DNA of 35,055 bases from Emiliania huxleyi CCMP1516 (Eukaryota; Haptophyta; Isochrysidales; Noelaerhabdaceae), in the NCBI RefSeq assembly GCF_000372725.1, contig NW_005197576.1, positions 566,061 through 601,115 on the forward strand, in the 5' to 3' direction. Shown here piece after piece: positions 9,006-16,652 of this stretch (the first letter of the stretch is position 1; each line of letters opens with the position of its first letter). The translations under genes were made by a program, and so were the position numbers. A model generated the notes under the pieces. That model did no database searches. It saw only the letters and a program-made list of their open reading frames with translations, and had not been told where the DNA came from.

Positions 9006-9971
9006 TCAAGTTGGGTGGAGGGGCGCCGCAAACAGCTGTAGGAGCAGCGGGGCAGCGAGCTCTCTCCCCGTCACCCAATCCTTGTCGACCGTCTCGCTGC
9101 GGACGCAGCGCAGCGCCGTTGCGGCCTCGACGGCGGCGACAAAGCCAGCGACGCCCTGGCGCGCGCCCTCCGACCGGCACCCGTCGCCGTCGTGCACAAA
9201 GAGCGCCCTCGCGTGGGGGCCCTCCAGCAGCCGCTCCGCCGTCGCCGCGAGCCGGTCCGGCGACACGAAGCCGTAGACGAGATCGGCGGCGAGGAGGAGG
9301 TCGAACCGGCCTTCCGCCGCCGCCTCGCTCGCCTCGCTCGCCTCGGCGTCGAGGTGCGCCACGCGCACATTCGGGAGGAAGTTCCTCGCCGCGTTCCGCT
9401 TGGCGAGCCGGAGGGCGGCGGGGTCGACGTCTGTCAGGGTCACCTCTCTCGCTCCGAGTGCCGCGGCCGCTAGGCCTGCCGCAGCGGTGCCGCACCCGAG
9501 CTCGAGAACGCGGCTGCCCGTCAGGTCCAGCCCGGCCCAGTGCGTCTCGCACGCCCACGCGCACAGCTGCGAGGCGCGCCAGAGCCGCGTGCCCGTGCCG
9601 GCGCCCCGAGGCCGGCACCACAGCAGAAGCGCCGACTCTCGCACTGCGAGGCGAAGCGTGTGCTCTCCCTGGCCAGACAGACTGGAGATGAGCTCCGAGA
9701 GGGCGGCGGCCAGCCCGGAGGCATCGTCCGCGTCGTGAACAACGGCCTGCTGCAGGCGCGGAATGAGCGACGACGCGCAGATGCCCGCTCGCTCTGCTGC
9801 TGCGAGCGCTTCTGGCTGCTCGAGCAGTGCCATCGCGGCCGCCGCCGCCCTAAGCCGGTCGACGAGCTGCTGGTCGCACGGCTGGCCGCGCAGGCTAGCG
9901 AGCAGGCCGACGAGCTCCTCGTCGGTCGACGTCGTGTCGGGACTCGCGCGTTTCAATATGCGACCGCGCAC
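9006..9971 (-). CDS. METTL21/FAM86-type (Methyltransf_16) methyltransferase
   Basis: A 321-codon frame whose C-terminal two thirds match the seven-beta-strand protein-methyltransferase family that includes METTL21, METTL22 and FAM86; members usually methylate lysine on translation factors or chaperones. The order is GTRLWRASQLCAWACETH, motif I VLELGCGTAAAGLAAAALGA, motif post-I VTLTDVDPAALRLAKRNAARN, then FDLLLAADLVYG (the A-D-hydrophobic-x-Y motif of the family), and HARALFVHDGD. The frame as listed opens with GTG. The only early in-frame ATG is at 9833-9831, which would give 275 residues and lose an N-terminal helical segment (EELVGLLASLRG). The true start may therefore be this ATG or lie in an unseen upstream exon. 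It converges with the PhyH-like gene. Fold assignment is firm; substrate unknown. Confidence 0.8.
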   Translation of the reverse strand: MRGRILKRASPDTTSTDEELVGLLASLRGQPCDQQLVDRLRAAAAAMALLEQPEALAAAERAGICASSLIPRLQQAVVHDADDASGLAAALSELISSLSGQGEHTLRLAVRESALLLWCRPRGAGTGTRLWRASQLCAWACETHWAGLDLTGSRVLELGCGTAAAGLAAAALGAREVTLTDVDPAALRLAKRNAARNFLPNVRVAHLDAEASEASEAAAEGRFDLLLAADLVYGFVSPDRLAATAERLLEGPHARALFVHDGDGCRSEGARQGVAGFVAAVEAATALRCVRSETVDKDWVTGRELAAPLLLQLFAAPLHPT

Positions 9972-10096
9972 CCCCAGGAGCTGCGCGCCCGGCCATGCAG
10001 CGGCTATGCTTGCTTCGCTTGCTGAGCGAGTCCAACCCGCGGGGCCGGTGAGGGTGGCTGGAAGTATTCAGTGGCTAATTCAGTCCGCCCATAGGG

Positions 10097-10190
10097 GTGG
10101 TTGAGGGGTTGAGGGTTGAGGCCCCCCCTCAACCATCTGGTTGACGGTTGAGACCCCCCGTCAACCCTTTAGTTGGGGGTTGAGGCCTCC
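10097..10190. repeat. ttgag/ctcaa palindromic repeat, copy 1
   Basis: A cluster of ggttgagg, ccctcaacc, ggttgacggttgag and gtcaaccc words, alternating between strands. It shares its opening gtggttgaggggttga with the copy at 13385-13482, in the same orientation. Confidence 0.7.
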
Positions 10191-10242
10191 GGGGCCTATT
10201 CACAGGCTCGCGCGTGATCACAAGTGTCTCTCCGTAGGACCG

Positions 10243-10262
10243 AGTGACTTCGAGAAGTCACT
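10243..10262. repeat. Hairpin agtgactt-cgag-aagtcact
   Basis: An 8-bp perfect stem with a 4-base loop. The identical sequence recurs at 12050-12069, and variants with different loops occur at 11002-11019 and 12071-12090. Confidence 0.75.
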
Positions 10263-11001
10263 CTCTTCAAAGCGTTCACACGAGGCATCGCGACCGTTTC
10301 TTGCGCCGATCTTTGATCAAAATCAAGGACCCGTGACGAAAAACGGACACACACCAAGCGCTAAGCGTGATGACGTGAGTTCGAATTCGGAGGTGCATCT
10401 GAGCAAAATTGGGCCCGCTCAAGATGTGAAAAAAAATTATAAGGGTCAAGGTGCCGATTCGATCCGGAGGCCACTCGATCCTCGAGCGGCGGGCGGCTCG
10501 GGTTGGCATCGTAGATGATGGACTGGAGATGGTGCCCACTCAACGTCCGATGATATGGCCAAAAATAATAAATAAAAATAACACATTAAAAACCGAGGGA
10601 ATTCACCACACACACCGACGCCCGAAGTGCCAAGAAGGACGTCACCAGCACGAAACCTCAGAAGGCCAGTGGCGTCGAGAGAACATTCCCTCGAGAGCAA
10701 AAAAAGAAAGCACAACCAAACCTCCTTCCCAGGTTACCCCCGCCAAATGCCGCCGTTCTCGGGGCATGCTATCCTGTGTAAGCAGGGCAGGTGGGGGAGG
10801 GGGGCACTCCCACGGACGTATGTATCCGTGGTGACTGTCTCTAGCGTCGGAGGCAAGGGCGAAGCTAAGAATATTTAATTTTTGATCAAAATCAAGGCTA
10901 ACCAGCCTAGAGATGACCCCTAGACACTCACCTACCTTGCCGACAGCCCACTGCGTCCGTCTGAAGCACCTCAAGTACGCCGGTGAGACGCCCGAAACGG
11001 G

Positions 11002-11019
11002 GTGACTTCTAAAAGTCAC
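11002..11019. repeat. Hairpin gtgactt-ctaa-aagtcac
   Basis: A 7-bp stem of the same family as 10243-10262, with loop ctaa in place of cgag. The stem is conserved while the loop changes. Confidence 0.7.
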
Positions 11020-11097
11020 TCCGCATGTGGGCCGCCCTCGCGGTCGTCTGACGCGCCCTCCGGCCGCCGCACACTCGCCACTCACCCCGTCTCACCT

Positions 11098-11807
11098 CTA
11101 GATGATGCGGCGGCGCGCACGGGGCACTGCGGCTGCCGGCGCCGCGGCGGCCGGCGCCGCCGCTGCCGGCGCAGGCGCAGGCTCAGGTCGCCGGTACGGC
11201 GATGAACGATCGCCGCGTCGCGGCGGGGGGGTGCTGCTGTGCCCGATGCGACGGCTCCTCTTCGAGCAGGTGCTTGGCAAAGCCGGTGAGGGTCGCCAGC
11301 TTTTGTCCCGACCGGGCTGCAGATCGCGTAGCCAACCTGGCTCGGGTCCGGGAAGCACTGTGTGCAGTGGTAGGACCGCATGTACCCGCACTGATGCTTC
11401 TTGCTTGAACACGAGCACAATAAACACGAGCACAGACGCCGTGTCACCTAGGGCTGTCCGCCTCAAACGTCGCACGGCGCCTCGAATTCGCGCAGACCAA
11501 TGTAGTCGATGCCGGAGCGTGCGCATTGGTATTGAGAGTCTGAGGTAGGCGGCGGCGCGCAGTAAGCGCAGTAACGCATGCATTCGATTTGGATACCGGC
11601 GCTTGCGTGGGAGCGCAGACAGCGTCGGCCGCGGTGTGCCAGCGAATGTGGTGGTCCTCTTGTCCACTGCGTCCGAGCCGAACCAGCTGTCCACACGAGA
11701 AGCGGCGGCGCGTGGAAGAGCCACGACGAGGTCGACCGCCTCGACCAGTCAGCCTCCGGCACAGCATTGGGTGCCTGCATGTCGCCGGATTGCGTCGCTT
11801 GTGTCAT
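11098..11807 (-). other. Broken cysteine-rich reading frames (possible transposase remnant)
   Basis: Two overlapping minus-strand frames show clustered cysteines and aromatic residues. One, ending near 11463, reads IECMRYCAYCAPP, then QYQCARSGIDYIGL. A second, at about 11300-11447, reads CLLCSCSSKKHQCGYMRSYH, then CTQCF and GYAICSP. Neither is a complete gene, and they lie in different frames. The spacing recalls the Cys/His-rich C terminus of piggyBac-like transposases, but no catalytic DDE region can be seen. I record this as a possible degraded mobile-element fragment and would not be surprised if it were noise. Confidence 0.25.
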
Positions 11808-12049
11808 CGCGTAGCGGTGCGGAGGCAGCGCCGTATATCGCCTCTTGCCCGCGGGGACGAGCGCTCAGCGCAATCGTCTCGAGGAAGGAGAAAACAATTT
11901 TATGACGAAGTTTTCCAAGTGAACGCCGCCAAGCTGCTCTAAGAGCCTCTCCCGTCGCGGCCCGACTGGGGCCGAGTCCGCGGGGGCTCGCCAGGGGCTC
12001 GCACGGTGCACGGGCCGACGCTAGAGCACGTACTGTGCGCGCGGGGGCG

Positions 12050-12090
12050 AGTGACTTCGAGAAGTCACTAAGTGACTTCTTGAAGTCACT
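12050..12090. repeat. Tandem pair of agtgactt hairpins
   Basis: Two adjoining hairpins: agtgacttcgagaagtcact at 12050-12069 and agtgacttcttgaagtcact at 12071-12090. Both belong to the family at 10243 and 11002. The 8-bp stem arms are identical and only the central bases vary. Confidence 0.75.
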
Positions 12091-12620
12091 CCTACAGATA
12101 GACACAAGATAAATTGGAACAGCCGTGCCGCCAGAAAAAAGGTTCGCCTGCGGCGCGCTCTTGCGCTCCTCGTACTTCGAGCGCAATCCATAAGTAGAAG
12201 ACGCTCACTGTCGCCATTCAGGCGCCTGATCTTTCAGCAAAGCGATGGCCTACCAGGTACGAGTTCAGATGCGCGCCCGGCAGAAGACGCTTGTGATGCC
12301 GCATGCAGTGGAATGCGCACAGAGAACGGACGGCAAGAGAAGGCAAGGGAAGGAAGAGAAACGGCTGGTGAAGCTCAGCTCACGGCGTAGTATCGCGTAA
12401 GCAACCGCGGTCACTAACCATCCACGGCAAGAGTCACGGTGAATGCTGCCGCATAAAAGCAACAGAGTCGCGGTTGGCGCGATGATCGTTAACGACTTGA
12501 CGTTGCACACGGCCATAGACGCAGATCTGTTTGGCGAGCCTCAAGCAGCGGAAGCAGGCGCGAGAAATTAATGTCAATCCTGAGATCTCAATTTGGGCGC
12601 TAGTTTCGATTCCTGGTACA

Positions 12621-12697
12621 TCACGACGACTTGGGTCTCATGTAGCTCGATGGCTCTCGACGGCTCTTTCTGGTTGGATGCATCAGACAGTGCTATC
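12621..12697 (+). repeat. Dispersed repeat shared with 19504-19602
   Basis: The words cacgacgacttgggtctca, tgtagctcgatggctct, cggctctttctgg and tcagacagtgctatca occur in the same order as at 19504-19602, where the copy is somewhat longer. Neither copy shows a reading frame. Confidence 0.65.
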
Positions 12698-13384
12698 AGT
12701 CAACAACACAATGCCGAGAGCAGGGCGGCCTTCGAGCAGGGCGGCCTTTGAGGCAACTAAGTTCCTGCTGCATTTTGCCACTCAACTTACAACTTGATGG
12801 CGGGCGGACGTGTCGAGCATGGAAGGCGGCCATTGCTCAAACCTGTTCGAGTTGGCCTCCGGGAACAAGGGTGCGTGGCCGGCGCGGTGTCTGTTTCACG
12901 ACACGTGGCACGTGCAATAAGGGCAACGCCATCAAAATCGCGAACATGGGCCGACATGCCTCCGACATTTCTCAGGGCTCGGACGGAAGCCTTGCAGACA
13001 GCCAGACCGCTCTGCGCGGTCGGACCGACTTTTTCAGACTTTACTATTCTGGATACTGAGGGTATGTGCTGCTAGATCTCACTGAGCTGAGCTCGTATCT
13101 GCCTTTGGTAAGCACTTTTGAGTTCGGTAATGTCTCCGGAGACGGAGGGCCGCGTCCGCGGACGACCATGACGTCGGCCGGGACCCCCCCCGTGCGGGGG
13201 CCTTCGATGGCTGTCAGCGCTCCTCTTTGCATCACACCTCCCATTCACGCACGTAGCTGAAGCAAGTACTCGTAAAAACGGCGCGTCAAATGCAGCATCC
13301 AGGCGTCTAAAGAAGACGACATGAATGGTTCACAGAGAATGTGTGTTCAGACCTTTGCGCGGGGGGTGTGAACAGCCATTCCGC

Positions 13385-13482
13385 GTGGTTGAGGGGTTGA
13401 AGGGGTCTGTCAACCACTTGGTTGAGGGTTGAGGCCTCTGTCAACCACGTGGTTGACAGTTGAGGCAATCGGCCTCAACCAC
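13385..13482. repeat. 98-bp foldback, ttgag/ctcaa family, copy 2
   Basis: It starts gtggttgagg (13385-13394) and ends cctcaaccac (13473-13482), an exact inverted pair. An 18-bp perfect palindrome, gtcaaccacgtggttgac, lies inside at 13440-13457. It is related to 10097-10190. Confidence 0.75.
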
Positions 13483-13605
13483 CGCTATGAGTAGACTTCA
13501 GGGAGGGGGGGGTAGGCCTCGCGGGAAAGGAAGAAAAACTTGCTTCGGCAAAGCCAGATCAGAGTAGAGTGTCGGCAACACCCGCGCAGGTGGGGGTCTA
13601 CTCTG

Positions 13606-13986
13606 ATGATCCGGCTCGCTCTGGTGCTGCTATCCGTACCGTTCGCATCGACGACGGAGTCCTCCAAGGCGATCAAGGACTGGCGGGCCAGCGGCACAGT
13701 GGCCCTGAAGGATTGGCGCGCGGGCGCGGTGCGGTTGATGGGCTATGTGGATGAAGGACTGGCGGTACCGAGCATGGCAGCCGCTCGCTGGCGGGAAAAG
13801 AAGGAGCAGCGAAGGAACGACTTCACGGTCAGTGACGTTGAGGATGACTGCACTATAACGACCAAGAAAGTCCAAGGCGGCACGCTCTGCATCTCGCCGC
13901 CGATGGACCTCCACGCTGCCCCAGTACCTCTTTCCAGCCTTCCGATTGAGTGGGCGCTGCGCATCCCGCCGGTAGCCAGCGCATAG
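13606..13986 (+). CDS. Small hypothetical protein with possible signal peptide
   Basis: A 126-codon frame starting at the ATG at 13606. I do not recognise it. The N terminus MIRLALVLLSVPFASTTES looks like a secretory signal peptide. A short internal repeat follows (KDWRASGTVAL and KDWRAGAVRL), then a charged stretch WREKKEQRRNDF and a C-terminal part with two cysteines. An 11-bp inverted repeat (13558-13568 and 13597-13607) overlaps the start codon. It could equally be the first exon or surviving piece of a larger gene, or a chance frame in repeat-rich DNA. No function is proposed. Confidence 0.35.
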   Translation: MIRLALVLLSVPFASTTESSKAIKDWRASGTVALKDWRAGAVRLMGYVDEGLAVPSMAAARWREKKEQRRNDFTVSDVEDDCTITTKKVQGGTLCISPPMDLHAAPVPLSSLPIEWALRIPPVASA

Positions 13987-14386
13987 GGAGCATCGCGAAC
14001 GAAGCCTCACCGGCCAGCCGGCGGCAGCCGTCCAGGCTCCAGCCGACACCACATTAACCGGCAAAACGCTGTCGTTTGACGTTTCGTGCGAGAAGCCGCA
14101 AGAGATTGTCCCAGTCGCGGGGCCAACACGGATGTCCGGCGCACAGAAGATCTCGTCGCGGTGCTATGAATGATATCACACATTGAGATGAGTAGACTGA
14201 AGAGCGAAGCGCGTGACACACCACGGCACCGTGCACGGCTCGAGGTGCGGGCCACAGCCCACACGATGAGAGTGGCGCGGCGCAGAGCTGACACTGACTC
14301 GACTAGCGACTGGAATCAGTGAGACCCAGCGACACAGCGTCACACACACGCGACACGAGGACGGGGGCCGAGCTCTCAGGGGCCGC
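13987..14386. other. Intergenic, no feature seen
   Basis: About 400 bases separate the small open frame from the stop codon of the minus-strand gene. No gene, strong repeat or regulatory element can be recognised. Part of it should be the 3' untranslated region of the minus-strand gene. Confidence 0.4.
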
Positions 14387-15677
14387 CTAGGGCCGCGGCA
14401 AGGCCGAGCTCCCAGCAGCGGTAGAGGGCGGGGAGGACATCCAGACCGCCGGCTCGCGCACAATCTCAGAGTTCTCCCGCTCCGCCCGCAGCGCAAACGC
14501 CGCCGCGACTCTGTCCTTGGTCGTCGCTCCTGTGGCTGCGGCCGCGGCCGCGGCCAGGCGTGGCCGAGGCGCGTCCAGCGGCGGTGGCGGCGCATCTGGC
14601 GGGTCCTCTGCTGGCGCCGCGGCGTTTCTGTCGGCGGCAAATGACTTCTTCTCCTCGAGGATGCGCGCGTGTCCCTGCTGCTGCAGCTCCTCGAGCGCCT
14701 CGAGCATTCCCATGCGCGAGCCAAAGATTGAAGCCACGATGCCGACGGCGCCCGGCACATGCCAGCGCCAGCCTCTCCACCGGGTGACGAGCTTGCTGCG
14801 CTCGACGCCACGGATGAGGACGTAACCGGCGAGGAATCCGCCGACGCCGTACAGCGCGGTGTTCTTGAAGGCGTACTGCAGGCACAGAATGGCACGGCTG
14901 AGGCTGTTGTCGGCGCGGCCGAGGTTTGCGCTGCCGTCGGCATGGATCTGCTGAGGCGTCATTTTGGTGGCAGTCAACGGCCGCGCGATCGACTCGCGGC
15001 TGTCGTCGACCGAGTAACTACCTCGCTCCGCGCCGATCGGGCGGCGAGGCGTTATTCGCGGGCTCTCGTCCTGCTCCATACCAAAGGAAAGTACCAGGAA
15101 GAAGAAGAAAAAGCTTCCGCTTCTTCTTCGCCTTCTTATCGTCCTTCCAAAATCCTGCTCGTGCAGGTGGGGACCCTGTCCTCCTCCCCCATCCCTCGTC
15201 TGGGTTTGTCTGTTTTGTTTGTTTCTTTCTTTCTTTTTCGCCTTCTTGACCAGCACCGGCGTCGGCTGCAGCGTCATGATCTTGAGCCACTCAGAGCCAC
15301 ACGTAGTCTCGTCCGTGTCTGCACTCGTAACTCGAGTAGATAGAGGCGCAGCAGTCTGCGCTAGCCTCACACGTCGCGTGCCCTGTCGCCTGTTGCTGTT
15401 CCTGCTGTTGTTTGTGCCCTTGGCACCGTGGGTGCGGGGGGGCGACAGGGGCCGGGCGTGGCCCTGAGTAGCGTTAGTGCCGTACACTTACTCGAGTCAC
15501 TCGGGATTGTGCGGCAGCCCAGCTGGCTGAGTGTCTTGTGTGAGTTTGTCCGCCAGGCCGCCGTCCACGGCCGAGGGTGCGCGACCGCTCCCTTGCGCAC
15601 ATCCTCGCCTCCGTCGGTGAAGACCTCCTCCATGACGCCCATGGATGCGAGCTTCTCCACCACCGGCTCCACAAACA
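14387..15677 (-). CDS. Glycine-rich membrane protein, at least three exons (5' uncertain)
   Basis: Three minus-strand exons join in frame: 15677-15492, 15318-15242 and 15070-14387. The splice sites are a strong acceptor ttgttttgtcag before 15677, donor gtaagt after 15492, acceptor gagtgcag before 15318, a GC donor (aag|gcgaaa) after 15242, and acceptor gagcag before 15070. The good first acceptor implies an earlier exon, possibly non-coding; if translation starts at the ATG at 15642 the protein has 303 residues. Exon 2 encodes GSEWLKIMTLQPTPVLVKK. The last exon has two hydrophobic glycine-containing segments, ALYGVGGFLAGYVLI and HVPGAVGIVASIFGSRMG, linked by a basic stretch, then a helical segment MLEALEELQQQGHARILEEK and an Ala/Pro-rich tail. 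Two short glycine-zipper helices recall small mitochondrial inner-membrane proteins such as Mic10, but the resemblance is weak and no function is assigned. Confidence 0.6.
15151..15178 (+). repeat. Inverted repeat arm A (pairs with 15996-16023)
   Basis: 28 bases that are the exact reverse complement of 15996-16023, beginning aatcctgctcgtgcaggtgg. Weaker similarity (agaaagaaa-rich and gggagaaggac-like words) extends the pairing to roughly 90 bases. This copy lies inside the GC-AG intron 15071-15241 of the glycine-rich membrane protein gene. Confidence 0.75.
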
Positions 15678-15995
15678 CTGACAAAACAAGCCGGGGGGAT
15701 CGATCAACAGTCCATGTGGAAAGAAAGAATTTTACAACAAAACTCCCTCGCACGACACTGGGAAAGAAAGAAAACAGGCACCGTTTTTCTCTTGAGAAGA
15801 AAGAGAAAGCGGATAGAAAACAAGAACACAACGCACTCTCTCACATGACAAGCGATCCCACGACAGCCGATTGTGGGGACTCTACATGATCCGTACGTGA
15901 AGGGTGGAGGGGCCCGCCCGCAGAGCTAGGCGGCGTGGGCGCCCCCCAAGAAAGAAAACGACGGACACCAAACAAGGGGTGGGAGAAGGACAGGC

Positions 15996-16023
15996 CAGGG
16001 TCCCCACCTGCACGAGCAGGATT
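15996..16023 (-). repeat. Inverted repeat arm B (pairs with 15151-15178)
   Basis: Exact reverse complement of 15151-15178. It lies upstream of the strong splice acceptor of the glycine-rich membrane protein gene, perhaps in a 5' intron. Confidence 0.75.
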
Positions 16024-16469
16024 TGAGAAGGAGACGATCAGGGACACAGGGGAACGGGAGTGGGGAGCGCATCGCGACACGGAGGGGGGCTGGGCAGGGT
16101 TCACCCACACACGACAGGGTCCCAGGGATTCCCCTCTCGTATAGGACAAAGTTGCACCCGGCGGCACGGGGGCAGGCGCGGGCCTCCTACTGGTTGCGCT
16201 CTCCTAGTTCTCCTGCTTCCGACAAGGGACAGCGACAGGCTCGCAGCGCGGTGCGGTGGACTCCTTTTTCTCTTAATAAATAAATAGAGCAGAAGACATC
16301 TCCTGGAGAGATGGGCGACGCACGAACCCGAGGCACAGCGCGCACCCCGCCCCGCTCGCAGGGCGTGACACTCCTTTTTCTCTTTTCACTGCGCGCGGTA
16401 CGGCGGATTCTTTTCTCTTACTACCATTCCGACGACGCCTTCTGTGAGGAGGACGGCATCTGTGAGGGA

Positions 16470-16494
16470 CGACGGCTTCTATTAGAAGCCGTCG
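16470..16494. repeat. Perfect 10-bp hairpin upstream of channel gene
   Basis: cgacggcttc, loop tatta, gaagccgtcg. It lies about 160 bases before the channel start codon, so it may fall in the 5' untranslated region or promoter. Its role is unknown. Confidence 0.6.
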
Positions 16495-16652
16495 CCTTTG
16501 TAGTGCCAGTCCCTACCCGGTGTCGTGCGAGAGACTTTCGGTCTTGGAGCACTTGGAGTGCAGTCGGCAACCGCACACCCAGGGCCGGGGAGCTAAGAAA
16601 GTCTTTTCTCTTTTTTCGGCGCCTGGCGCCGTGGATTCCTGTATATATATAT

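Larger units (their letters stand above)
9972..13605. other. Gene-poor repeat-rich interval
   Basis: I find no convincing intact gene in about 3.6 kb. Composition is more mixed than in the flanking genes, with an AT-rich patch near 10560-10600. It contains two ttgag-type foldbacks, four agtgactt hairpins and a 17-bp direct repeat tttgatcaaaatcaagg (10312-10328 and 10881-10897). It also holds one copy of a repeat shared with 19504-19602, and cysteine-rich broken reading frames near 11.1-11.8 kb. The overall picture is an accumulation of mobile-element debris. Confidence 0.5.
15678..16652. other. Divergent upstream region of the membrane-protein and channel genes
   Basis: No coding exon could be recognised, although the minus-strand gene probably has an upstream exon here. 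The sequence contains arm B of the inverted repeat (15996-16023) and an AT-rich ttaataaataaatag stretch (16273-16287) that could serve as a TATA-like element for either strand. It also has two similar blocks, ctcctttttctctt, at about 16261 and 16371. A perfect hairpin is at 16470-16494, and a TA run (about 16642-16654) abuts the channel start codon. Confidence 0.45.

Noticed and set aside
10370..10470. T-loop-like gttcgaattc suggesting a tRNA
   Set aside because: No acceptor or anticodon stems could be formed around it, so it is not supported as a tRNA.
10097..13482. CRISPR-like array in the ttgag and agtgactt repeats
   Set aside because: Spacing and unit length are irregular, units alternate strand, and the genome is eukaryotic. 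No array of regular direct repeats with unique spacers exists in the window.
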